Assembly (NCBI RefSeq): GCF_963677155.1
Contig: NZ_OY781884.1
Location: forward strand, 682,001 to 746,000
DNA from: an uncultured Draconibacterium sp.
GTDB lineage: Bacteria; Bacteroidota; Bacteroidia; Bacteroidales; Prolixibacteraceae
Length of the DNA: 64,000 nucleotides
Direction: 5' to 3'
Shown here: one piece after another, positions 39,421 to 47,449 of the stretch
How the letters are laid out: each line of letters begins with the position of its first letter
Position numbering within the stretch: the stretch's first letter is position 1
The notes under the pieces: generated by a model
What the model saw: only the letters and a program-made list of their open reading frames with translations
The model's database searches: none
Told to the model about the DNA's origin: nothing
Program-made: the position numbers and the translations under genes

Positions 39421-39879
39421 ATGAGCAAAAAAAACGTTTTTAGAGGTGCCTCATTGACTTTTCTTCTTACCCTTATTTTTTCGGGTATCTCGTTTGGTCA
39501 AAACTGGCAAACCGATTTTCAGCAATCATTACAAACTGCAAAAGCAGAAAACAAACCTGTTATCCTGGTATTTTCGGGATCGGATTGGTGTGCCCCTTGT
39601 ATGAAGCTGGAGAACGAAATCTGGAGTTCGGATGAATTCAAAAATTATTCGGCAGAACACTTCGTGCTTTACAATGCCGATTTTCCGCGTAAGAAAAAGA
39701 ACCAGCCCGACAGTGAGCAGGTGAAAGCCAACAAAGAACTGGCCGAAAAATACAACCACAAAGGTTTCTTTCCGCTGGTGGTAGTTTTGGACGGAACCGG
39801 TAAAGTGTTGGGAGAAACGGGCTACAAAAAACTCTCGCCCAGCGAATACATTAAACATCTTGAAACCTTTGTGAACTAA
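39421..39879 (+). CDS. Exported thioredoxin-fold protein
   Basis: A 152-residue protein with a signal peptide (LTFLLTLIFSGISFGQ) and a thioredoxin-like domain. The active site is SDWCAPCMKLENEIW with CAPC near 57-60, in the DUF255/thioredoxin_7 style, plus the cis-Pro region GFFPLVVVLD. It probably works as a periplasmic disulfide reductase. It is the first of four tightly packed genes (TAATG overlap with apbE), suggesting that it keeps a Cys-containing partner reduced, perhaps the Cys tail of the DUF4266 protein. Confidence 0.88.
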   Translation: MSKKNVFRGASLTFLLTLIFSGISFGQNWQTDFQQSLQTAKAENKPVILVFSGSDWCAPCMKLENEIWSSDEFKNYSAEHFVLYNADFPRKKKNQPDSEQVKANKELAEKYNHKGFFPLVVVLDGTGKVLGETGYKKLSPSEYIKHLETFVN

Positions 39880-40865
39880 TGGTTCGCCAAATATCAATAC
39901 TATTTGTTTTAGTAACATTGGGGCTGTCGGTTTATGGCCAGCAACCTTACAAACGAACGCTAAAACTTATGGGAAGCCGCTTCGACATTACCGTTGTTGC
40001 CAACAACGAGCTGGAAGGAAACGGCTATATCGATATGGCGGTTGCAGAAATTCAACGCATCGAAAAGCTGATCTCATCATGGGATGCGAATTCAGAAACT
40101 TCGGCGATAAATAAAAATGCAGGCATACAAGCTGTAAAAATATCGCCCGAACTTTTTGCACTGATCGAACGTGCTATTCGTATCTCGGAATTAACCGATG
40201 GTGCTTTCGATATCAGTTATGCTTCGATGGACCGAATCTGGCATTTCGATGGGAGTATGACCAAAATGCCTTCGGAAGAAACCATTGCAGCGTCGGTGGC
40301 AAAGGTCGGTTATAAGAACATTGTGTTGGATAAAGCGGCTTCAACCGTATTCCTGAAAAAAGAAGGAATGAAGATTGGTTTTGGTGCCATTGGTAAAGGT
40401 TATGCTGCCGACAAAGCCAAAGCATTACTTATGAGTAAAGGCGTAAGTGCAGGAATCATTAACGCTTCGGGCGATATGAATACCTGGGGCAAACAACCCG
40501 ATGGCTCGTACTGGAAAGTGGCCATTACCAACCCGATGAACAAAAACAAGGCATTTGCACTTCTACCTATTAAAAATGGTGCAGTGGTAACATCGGGCGA
40601 TTACGAAAAATATGTAAAGTTTAACGGAATACGCTACACACACATTATCGATCCGCGAACCGGTTATCCGGCACACGGGATTATCAGTGCTACCGTATTT
40701 GCACCTAAGGCCGAACTGGCCGACGCACTGGCAACATCAGTTTTTGTAATGGGTATTAATGTCGGTCTCGACCGCATTAACCAGTTGCCTCAAATAGAAT
40801 GTATAATTGTTGACGATAAAGGAAATATCCATCAATCGGAAAATATTAAAATCGAAACAGAATGA
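39879..40865 (+). CDS. apbE: FAD:protein FMN transferase (ApbE family)
   Basis: A 328-residue exported flavin transferase (signal ISILFVLVTLGLSVYGQ). ApbE attaches FMN from FAD to a Thr or Ser of target proteins in a Mg-dependent reaction. Motifs: FGAIGKGYAADKAKALL, INASGDMNTWG, the metal/flavin site HIIDPRTGYP, and ADALATSVFVMG. It overlaps both neighbours (1 bp upstream, 4 bp downstream). No RnfG, NqrC or FMN-binding-domain gene is nearby, so its natural substrate is probably encoded in this operon. Confidence 0.93.
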   Translation: MVRQISILFVLVTLGLSVYGQQPYKRTLKLMGSRFDITVVANNELEGNGYIDMAVAEIQRIEKLISSWDANSETSAINKNAGIQAVKISPELFALIERAIRISELTDGAFDISYASMDRIWHFDGSMTKMPSEETIAASVAKVGYKNIVLDKAASTVFLKKEGMKIGFGAIGKGYAADKAKALLMSKGVSAGIINASGDMNTWGKQPDGSYWKVAITNPMNKNKAFALLPIKNGAVVTSGDYEKYVKFNGIRYTHIIDPRTGYPAHGIISATVFAPKAELADALATSVFVMGINVGLDRINQLPQIECIIVDDKGNIHQSENIKIETE

Positions 40866-41083
40866 GGATGAAGAAAAAAATTATTCTACTGGCCGGACTA
40901 GGCATGATGCTTTTCAGTTCGTGTACGGTGCTTAAAGAGTACGAAAAGGTTAATATAAACGATCCAGATATGGCACTGGCCGACCGCAAGATCGACAAAT
41001 TCCAAACTACTTTTCAATCGTACAGAGAGGCTGCTTCGGGAGCAAATGGAGGTAAAACAGGTGGCGGCTGTGGCTGCAATTAA
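40862..41083 (+). CDS. DUF4266 lipoprotein with a Gly/Cys-rich C-terminus
   Basis: A 73-residue predicted lipoprotein (signal IILLAGLGMMLFSSC). The DUF4266 body reads VNINDPDMALADRKIDKFQ and ends REAASGANGGKTGGGCGCN. The tail includes an SGA tripeptide reminiscent of ApbE flavinylation sites ((S/T)GA(T/S)), though the acceptor Thr/Ser position is Asn, and a terminal Cys-Gly-Cys. Together with ApbE and a thioredoxin it looks like a small redox-active surface or periplasmic peptide that is modified after secretion (inference). ATGA overlap with apbE. Confidence 0.85.
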   Translation: MRMKKKIILLAGLGMMLFSSCTVLKEYEKVNINDPDMALADRKIDKFQTTFQSYREAASGANGGKTGGGCGCN

Positions 41084-41097
41084 ATCAAATTAGAAAC

Positions 41098-42396
41098 ATG
41101 AAATATTTATTGAGTTTATTATTGATTGGTTCAGTGCTTGCTGTTAGCGCCCAGGACGACAATGCTTCGGGCGAATACAAAAAACGCGTACTGGAGCATA
41201 CCGAGATAGATTTTCTGCTAAACTATTACGAGCAGGATGGTGAAAATGCTGCTGTTACCGGTGGGCACGGAACCGAGGAGCTTACCGATGTATCGCCAAC
41301 TATTGTTGTAGCCGTTCCGCTGAACGACGATGACGTACTGACTATTAACGCGAATATTTCGGCCTACACTTCAGCTTCGTCGAGTAACATTAATCCTTTT
41401 GATGGCAGTCAGCCGGCCGATCCTTTTGTGGCCAGCAGTGGTGCATCAGAATCGGATGTGTGGGCGAACGTGGTTGGTAGCTACAGCCACAGCTCCGACG
41501 ATAGAAACCGATTGTGGAATGCCAACTTATCGGTTTCGGCCGAGTTCGATTACACCTCGTTTGGGTTTGGCGCAGGCCGCACCTGGCTTTTCAACGAAAA
41601 AAACACCGAGTTATCGTTGAATGGTAACGTTTATCTCGATACCTGGAAACTGCTCTATCCTATTGAGCTTAGGCCCCAGGGAGGCGAAGGTAATTCAGGG
41701 AGTTCGTTTCAACAGCTGGTACCCGGTTACGATCCATCTTCGTTTACCGAACATCCGAGCAAAGGAAGAAACTCCTACTCGGGCAGTATAGGTCTTTCGC
41801 AAATCCTTTCAAGCAGATTGACTGGTTATGTTTCAGCCGATTTTATTCTGCAAAAAGGTTTGTTATCGACACCGTTTCACCGCATTTATTTTGCCGATAA
41901 AGATGATTACTTTTACGAGAACTTCCAGCTGGCCGATGATATTGAGCACCTGCCCGACTCGCGTTTTAAAATTGCGCTGGGTGCCCGCCTCAACTATTTT
42001 GTAAACCACCGGGTAACACTGCGTACCTTTTACCGCTATTACACCGACGACTGGGGAATTACTTCGCATACAGCAAAAATTGAAGTACCGATAAAAATTA
42101 CTGATAAGTTTACAGTGTACCCGTCGTACCGGTTTTACAACCAAACGGCAGCAGACTACTTTGCGCCGTACAACGAGCATTTGTCGACCGAAGAGTTTTA
42201 CACCTCGGACTACGACCTGTCGAAATTTACGGCCAATAACTACGGCTTCGGCATTAGCTACACCGATGTGTTTACGAAAGGCCACATCTGGAAACTGGGT
42301 TTAAAAAGTATCGACTTGAAATACCACAAATACGACCGCGATTCAGCTTTCTCTGCATCGATGTTCTCGTTTGGGGTGAAGTTTATTGTTGATTAG
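41098..42396 (+). CDS. DUF3570 predicted outer-membrane beta-barrel
   Basis: A 432-residue exported protein (signal LLSLLLIGSVLAVSAQ) dominated by alternating amphipathic strands, with turns such as YSHSSDDRNRLW and RVTLRTFYRYYTDD, and ending in aromatic strands (FSFGVKFIVD) as barrel proteins do. It starts 14 bp after the DUF4266 gene, so the four genes form one unit. A barrel could display or export the DUF4266 lipoprotein. A good terminator follows. Confidence 0.85.
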   Translation: MKYLLSLLLIGSVLAVSAQDDNASGEYKKRVLEHTEIDFLLNYYEQDGENAAVTGGHGTEELTDVSPTIVVAVPLNDDDVLTINANISAYTSASSSNINPFDGSQPADPFVASSGASESDVWANVVGSYSHSSDDRNRLWNANLSVSAEFDYTSFGFGAGRTWLFNEKNTELSLNGNVYLDTWKLLYPIELRPQGGEGNSGSSFQQLVPGYDPSSFTEHPSKGRNSYSGSIGLSQILSSRLTGYVSADFILQKGLLSTPFHRIYFADKDDYFYENFQLADDIEHLPDSRFKIALGARLNYFVNHRVTLRTFYRYYTDDWGITSHTAKIEVPIKITDKFTVYPSYRFYNQTAADYFAPYNEHLSTEEFYTSDYDLSKFTANNYGFGISYTDVFTKGHIWKLGLKSIDLKYHKYDRDSAFSASMFSFGVKFIVD

Positions 42397-42416
42397 CAAA
42401 TATCTTCTTAAAATAA

Positions 42417-42465
42417 AAAAGCCCGGAGCTGTAAGGTTTAAATCTATACAACTCCGGGCTTTTTG
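42417..42465 (+). terminator. Intrinsic terminator after the ApbE/DUF3570 unit
   Basis: GCCCGGAG (42421-42428) pairs with CTCCGGGC (42452-42459), extended by TGTA/TACA, with flanking A and T runs. Strong and well placed 20 bp past the stop. Confidence 0.9.
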
Positions 42466-42769
42466 CGTTGAAAACCGGATGGCTGTTCAATTCTATACCC
42501 CTCACCCTTTCGGGAACTCCCCTCTTGAGAGGAACCGCTCTTTAACGCATTGCTGCGGCATAATCAAAACTCTTACCAGCTCATCTAAAAACCATTTTCT
42601 CTTCTTACAGGAAAATGTCGACAGACAAAAGGGTAACGTTTTGGGTTAAAATATCTTTTCCGTAAAAAGGAAAACCATTAACAGCAGCAAAAGTATTTTT
42701 AAGTCATCCACAATTATTTTTAAAACCCTACGAAAGAAACTACTTTTACGCAAAAACAAATCATAAAGT
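42466..42769. other. Intergenic gap with C/G-rich repeat remnant
   Basis: CCCCTCACCCTTTCGGGAACTCCCCTCTTGAGAGG lies near 42500-42534 (given as a region), related in style to the repeats at 14463-14567 and 43286-43370. Further on, TACTTTTA (about 42739) is a weak -7-like element before the adenosyltransferase. No genes seen. Confidence 0.45.
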
Positions 42770-43285
42770 ATGAAAGGCTACGTACAGATATACACCGGAA
42801 ACGGCAAAGGAAAAACAACAGCTGCATTTGGATTGGCTTTGCGAGCATGCGGAGCAGATAAAAAAGTGTTTATCGCACAATTTGTAAAAGGAAAAACTTA
42901 CTCCGAAATAAAGGCGGTACAAAACTACCTGCCTCAAGCTGAAATCAAACAATACGGCAATGGATATTTCATTGTAAAAAAGCCCACCGATACCGATATT
43001 GAGTCGGCACAACAAGGACTAAATGAAATTAAAGAACTTATACAATCGGAACGTTACGATTTAGTAATTCTGGATGAAATTTTTATTGCACTTCATTATA
43101 AACTCATTTCTGTTGAAGCGGTAACAGAGCTAATTACAAACAAACCTGCCAACCTGGAACTGGTACTTACCGGCCGTTATGCCCCTGACGAAATAATTGA
43201 ACTGGCCGACCTGGTTACCGAAATGAAAGAAGTAAAACATTACTACAAAAAAGGTGTACCGGCTCGTAAAGGAATTGAGTTTTAA
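42770..43285 (+). CDS. cobO: Corrinoid adenosyltransferase (CobO/BtuR type)
   Basis: A 171-residue ATP:cob(I)alamin adenosyltransferase that makes adenosylcobalamin during synthesis or salvage. The P-loop GNGKGKTTAAFG is near 10-21, followed by LVILDEIFIAL (Walker B-like) and LTGRYAP. The protein is shorter than E. coli BtuR at the N-terminus but complete in motifs. No cobalamin riboswitch was recognised upstream and no other cobalamin genes are adjacent. Confidence 0.92.
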   Translation: MKGYVQIYTGNGKGKTTAAFGLALRACGADKKVFIAQFVKGKTYSEIKAVQNYLPQAEIKQYGNGYFIVKKPTDTDIESAQQGLNEIKELIQSERYDLVILDEIFIALHYKLISVEAVTELITNKPANLELVLTGRYAPDEIIELADLVTEMKEVKHYYKKGVPARKGIEF

Positions 43286-43652
43286 AATTCACCCCTCTGC
43301 CAGCCATAAAGGCTGACATCTCCCCTCAACGGGGAGAAAAGAGGAATCCCTTGGCAAAGCCAAGGGGAATTATTAGATTAAAAACGCTGTTAACCGTTTG
43401 CCCCTGCACTGCTAAAAAATCGGAGTACCTTCTCTCTGTTCATTTCTTCAGCGTTATGTTCTTGCCCGACACTGATGCTCTTAGAAATCCGCAACAATAA
43501 GCTGGAAGTAACCTTTGTGCTTATCACGGTAAACTAATGTTCAATCCTGGATTAACATAAGATAACAATAATTACAACTTTTCAACACCTTTAAACTCTA
43601 TATTTGACAGTAAATCAACATTATTCGGAATCATCAACAAACAAACAAAAAA
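43286..43652. repeat. Intergenic hairpins CCCCTCAACGGGG and CCCTTGGC...GCCAAGGG
   Basis: Just past the adenosyltransferase stop lie two compact hairpins: TCCCCTCAACGGGGA (near 43322) and CCCTTGGCAAAGCCAAGGGG (near 43348). The second could terminate transcription, and both resemble the C/G-rich intergenic repeat family. The remaining 270 bases show no gene. Confidence 0.5.
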
Positions 43653-44774
43653 ATGATCAGAAAACTAATTATTCTCCAAATCATCGCCATCCTATTATTG
43701 GCCTTCAAAACCGCAACGAGTCGCAATGATGAACAACAGATTATTATTTCGGGGCAAGTATTGGATTTTAATCCCCAAAAAGACAAGATTGAATTACACA
43801 TTTACAGGGTGTTCAATGACAAAGAAATAGTAGATGCCCATTTGGATTCTGCAGGTAATTTCAGGTTTAAGTTTGAAAGCCCAATTCCTCTTGAAACAGA
43901 ACTGTTTTACGAAAGTAGTTTAACTGTTTTAACCCATCCCGGAGACAGCATCTTTGTAAGATTTAATGGCCACCAAAAAGTTCCGGACTTATTGAATACG
44001 GTTTCGTTTAGTGGCCATTCGGCAAAGTTAAATAACGACATTGTTGCATTTAAGAAGATGCTTTATAGCAATTACGTTCCTTTAAACAAGATCAGCCAAT
44101 CACAAGCCATTATGCAATTTGATGTTCCAAACTATGAGTTATACATAGACACATTGCAACTAGGATTTGATAACTTTTTGAATGCATTTACCAAACAGGT
44201 AACTCCCTGTACAGAAGCGTTAAATTGGGGAGAATTTTATCTCAATCAAATAACTTCTGATGCTCTCGTTAGCTATTATTCCGGTCATCAGTTTCCTGAT
44301 GCGTCCCAACCTGTCCATTCCTCTATTCCGGTAAGCTTTTATGACCGTTTATCGGATTCTACCCCTATTGATTTTTCAACCTTTTTAAATAGTAAAAGCC
44401 TCCCCCGATACATTGACAAGTACTGGCATTTCTATACAATTTATAATGCTTTAGCCGATGAATCTTATAAGCAAAACAACACGCAACCAGGTTATATCTC
44501 GCAAACAGTTATGTTTAGCGATTCACTTGTAAATGCAGGAATTATAAAGTATACTCCAGACAAATTGCTGCTACAATTAATTCTAATAGAAAAGGAATTG
44601 CGAAATTTTGAGAGATTGCATATTGAATCTTATGAGAAGAATAAAGAAATGATTAACCAACAAATTGTAGAACCTTTTTTAAAAGACATATTAAAAAACA
44701 ACTATACCCAAACGCTTAAAAAATTGAATAATCCCCAAATAGCATCAAATGCCATTCTAAAAAAAAGTAAATAA
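43653..44774 (+). CDS. N-terminal part of a frameshifted TlpA-like lipid-exported thiol protein
   Basis: 373 codons with a signal sequence (IILQIIAILLLAFKTA) and a DUF4369-like N-terminal domain (ISGQVLDFNPQKDKIELHI, HPGDSIFVRFNG), then a helical linker. It is homologous along its length to the N-terminal 340 residues of the intact gene at 45311, but it stops just before the thioredoxin domain. The break lies in an A8 run (44759-44766): with seven As the frame runs on as AILKKVNNSPVKALMDSIL into the thioredoxin ORF. It is either a split pseudogene, a slippage-dependent gene or an assembly error. Confidence 0.7.
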   Translation: MIRKLIILQIIAILLLAFKTATSRNDEQQIIISGQVLDFNPQKDKIELHIYRVFNDKEIVDAHLDSAGNFRFKFESPIPLETELFYESSLTVLTHPGDSIFVRFNGHQKVPDLLNTVSFSGHSAKLNNDIVAFKKMLYSNYVPLNKISQSQAIMQFDVPNYELYIDTLQLGFDNFLNAFTKQVTPCTEALNWGEFYLNQITSDALVSYYSGHQFPDASQPVHSSIPVSFYDRLSDSTPIDFSTFLNSKSLPRYIDKYWHFYTIYNALADESYKQNNTQPGYISQTVMFSDSLVNAGIIKYTPDKLLLQLILIEKELRNFERLHIESYEKNKEMINQQIVEPFLKDILKNNYTQTLKKLNNPQIASNAILKKSK

Positions 44775-44793
44775 CTCCCCGGTTAAGGCTTTA

Positions 44794-45171
44794 ATGGATA
44801 GCATTTTAATAAAAAACAAAGGAAAGGTTACTTACATTGATTGCTGGGCAGATTATTGTGGCCCTTGTTTGGCAGAATTGCCTAATTCGAAAATATTAGA
44901 GGAAGAGTTGAAAGATGAAGATATAGAATTCGTATACCTTTGTTTAAATTCAAACGAAGATGTTTGGAGAGCCTTGTTAGCAAAACATCAGCTAAAAAGC
45001 CAGCATTACTTTCTTACAAAAAACCAGAGTAAAGAATTTATAAAGGTATTTGGGATTACAGGAGTGCCCTATTATTTCTTAATCGACAAAAATAAAACGA
45101 TTGTTGAGAACGGTTCATATTTGACACCCAAGGTAGCAAAAGAGAAAATTAAAAAATTACTGAAAGATTAA
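44794..45171 (+). CDS. Thioredoxin domain cut off by the A8 frameshift
   Basis: 125 codons encoding the TlpA/ResA-like C-terminal domain belonging to the frame at 43653. The active site CWADYCGPCLAELPNS has CGPC and the cis-Pro region reads FGITGVPYYFLIDK. The internal ATG at 44794 might be used, but the product would lack a signal peptide, so a free-standing function is doubtful. Parallel to the C-terminal domain of the gene at 45311. Confidence 0.7.
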   Translation: MDSILIKNKGKVTYIDCWADYCGPCLAELPNSKILEEELKDEDIEFVYLCLNSNEDVWRALLAKHQLKSQHYFLTKNQSKEFIKVFGITGVPYYFLIDKNKTIVENGSYLTPKVAKEKIKKLLKD

Positions 45172-45310
45172 AATCGAGCTTTAAAACAGTGCCCTGTTGT
45201 ACAGTCGTCTCAAATGTTGTACAGGCTGCAACTATCGCATAACAGTTAAACTTAATTTTCATAAAATACTCATCAATAAGCATTTTGAATAAAATTAAAA
45301 CCGCAAAAAT

Positions 45311-46771
45311 ATGATCAAAGTAAAAAAATTTATCCCGGTTCTTCTTTCAGCAATTATTTTAGGAAGCTGCGCTGAAAAACAGCACGATAAACAAAACGCA
45401 ACACTAACCGTAATCACCGGAAATGTAAAAAACCTAAACGTTTATCCCAATACAAAAGAGTTCACGCTAAACATTGTCGATTTCAGAGGCAAAAAAACTA
45501 CTTTTTCCGATTCAATAAAAAGCGATGGTACTTTCAGGTTTGTATTTGATTTATACAAACCACAAGATATAACCATCGATCCAATAGTTGGACAAATTAT
45601 TGCACACCCCGGCGATTCAATTCATATTGGAATTGACTTTGCAGATATTGGCAATATTCAATTCTCAGGAGATCGTCAGAAATCCAATACCGGTTTAAAC
45701 AAGTTCTTAAACAGCAAATATTATGTACTTGGTTTTAATAATAGGGAAACAAACAGAATGGAGCTAAGCGAATTCCGGCTTTTCTGCGACAGTGTAAAGT
45801 TACTTACAGATAACAAACAACGTGAATTTGTAAAAAAATTCAAACCTACTCACGAAGTGATTGCATGGACAAAAGATTACGTAACTATAGCTTACCAAAA
45901 AGCACTGCTCCATTTCCCATTTCATTACGGGAATATAAGAAATCTAAAAAGTTTTAAAGAATTAGATGTCCCGGATGATTATTATAGCTTTTTAGAGAAT
46001 ATAAGCACTGATTTTTCTGATTCGATTGTGAATACCGCAATCTACCAGTTGTTGGGAAGTTATTCGAGTAATTACGCTTTAAGAACAATACAGGATACCA
46101 CCCTTTCGGTGCAAGAATATTACCAGAAATTAGCAAAAAATTTGATCAATGAACACAGTGATGGATTTTTTAGACAAATGCTTATTGGAAACCTGTTTTA
46201 CCAGAGATTGAATCAAAATGATCTGGATTTCTTCACCAACAACAAAAAACTGCTGGATGATAACGTACACGAATCGTCTCTGAAAATCCCGTTAACCAAT
46301 TACTACAGCAACTTAGAAAAACAAATAAACAATCCTGAAATAAATTCGAATGCAACTTTATCGAAATTGACTGAAACGGCAGGCGAATCGCTAATCGATT
46401 CAATTTTTGCAAAGAATGAGGGAAAAGTTATTTACATCGATTTTTGGGCAACCTCGTGTGGACCGTGTAAGGCAGAAATGCCAAATTCAAAAAAACTAAA
46501 AGAAAAGTTAGCTGGTGAGGATATTGAGTTTGTGTATATCTGCATCGATTCGGATGAAAAACAATGGAAGTTGGCTTTATCCCAAATGCAACTCGATGGA
46601 CAACATTATTATTGCAATAAGGAGCAAAGTAGAAATATTCGGAAAGCATTTGAAATAAATGGAATCCCGCATTATATGTTGATAAATAAAAAAGGTCACA
46701 TTATTGAAGCTGGGAGCTACTTAAGACCAATGAATCCTCAGACGATTTCGAAAATAAAAACATTGTTATAG
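45311..46771 (+). CDS. TlpA-family disulfide reductase lipoprotein with DUF4369-like domain
   Basis: A 486-residue lipoprotein (lipobox LGSC, Cys near 20). The DUF4369-like N-terminal domain contains HPGDSIHIGIDF, followed by a helical middle and a C-terminal thioredoxin domain with FWATSCGPCKAEMPNSKKL (CGPC) and INGIPHYMLINKKG. Such Bacteroidota proteins reduce periplasmic disulfides; specific substrates are unknown. It looks like a tandem paralogue of the frameshifted gene upstream. Confidence 0.9.
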   Translation: MIKVKKFIPVLLSAIILGSCAEKQHDKQNATLTVITGNVKNLNVYPNTKEFTLNIVDFRGKKTTFSDSIKSDGTFRFVFDLYKPQDITIDPIVGQIIAHPGDSIHIGIDFADIGNIQFSGDRQKSNTGLNKFLNSKYYVLGFNNRETNRMELSEFRLFCDSVKLLTDNKQREFVKKFKPTHEVIAWTKDYVTIAYQKALLHFPFHYGNIRNLKSFKELDVPDDYYSFLENISTDFSDSIVNTAIYQLLGSYSSNYALRTIQDTTLSVQEYYQKLAKNLINEHSDGFFRQMLIGNLFYQRLNQNDLDFFTNNKKLLDDNVHESSLKIPLTNYYSNLEKQINNPEINSNATLSKLTETAGESLIDSIFAKNEGKVIYIDFWATSCGPCKAEMPNSKKLKEKLAGEDIEFVYICIDSDEKQWKLALSQMQLDGQHYYCNKEQSRNIRKAFEINGIPHYMLINKKGHIIEAGSYLRPMNPQTISKIKTLL

Positions 46772-46935
46772 CAATAATAGGTACAGTATTGAACATGATA
46801 ATAGGGGCCCTGGTGGCCCCATTTCACTAATCCCCTCGCGTGGTTAATATACCAGGGTATTACAACCTGGCAAATCCCGGAAACAGATGAATCGCGTCGG
46901 GGTTTATTCTACAATTCCCCGATCTTTTTCTCATC

Positions 46936-47271
46936 GTTTACCTCAGAAGTTAAGAAATGGAGCTCTGAGCTACAAACAGACTATTCTAAGCTTCAAACAG
47001 GTACCTCATAACTTCAAATAAGTAGCTATGAGCTTCCCATAAGTAGCTTTTAGCTTCAAATGAGTAGCCCGAAGCTACTTAAAGGCACCTCTGAGCTTCA
47101 AATAAGTACTTCATAGCTCCAACTGTTGAGCTCTAAGCTTAATAATTGTAGTTCTGAGCTTGCTAGATGTGGTTCTGAGCTTCGTGGATATAGTTCAGAG
47201 GTGAATAGGGGTACTTATGAGGTACAGGGGGGTACCTCGGAGGTGGGTAGAGGTACCTTCGAGGTGGGGGT
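46936..47271. repeat. Degenerate tandem array of 16 units, 21-bp period
   Basis: From 46936 the sequence can be cut every 21 bp into 16 units. Middle units share a core near T(C/A)TGAGCTTC, preceded by (A/G)AGTAG; the last four change to GGTACCT(C/T)(G/C)GAGGT. Drift is directional: neighbours resemble each other more than distant units. A 60-codon frame (47126-47308) reads heptapeptides ending SE(L/V), but upstream units contain stops, so it is unlikely to be a protein. The rest of the 46772-47449 gap is featureless. Confidence 0.85.
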
Positions 47272-47449
47272 AAGCAGCTGTTTTGTCTCCCTGACAAAGA
47301 GCGATTGATTTTGTAATGAATTAAAAACCGAAACATTAACCTGCATGTTATCTCTGGTTTAACTTATTAAAGATCACCACTACACAATTTTAATTCGCTA
47401 ATGATTTATATAGTTTCGCGGGCCAAACAGAAATTAAAATTTGCGAAGT

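Noticed and set aside
42466-42769. Cobalamin riboswitch before the corrinoid adenosyltransferase
   Set aside because: No B12-box-like conserved segment or the expected multi-helix layout was seen.
43286-43380. CRISPR-like repeats
   Set aside because: The hairpins are different from each other and not separated by regular unique spacers.
44794-45171. Independent cytoplasmic thioredoxin gene
   Set aside because: It is in frame with the upstream gene after removal of one A and matches the C-terminal domain of the intact paralogue, so it is part of a split gene.
47126-47308. Heptapeptide-repeat frame in the 21-bp array
   Set aside because: The same array upstream carries stops in this frame, and the peptide pattern follows from the DNA period.
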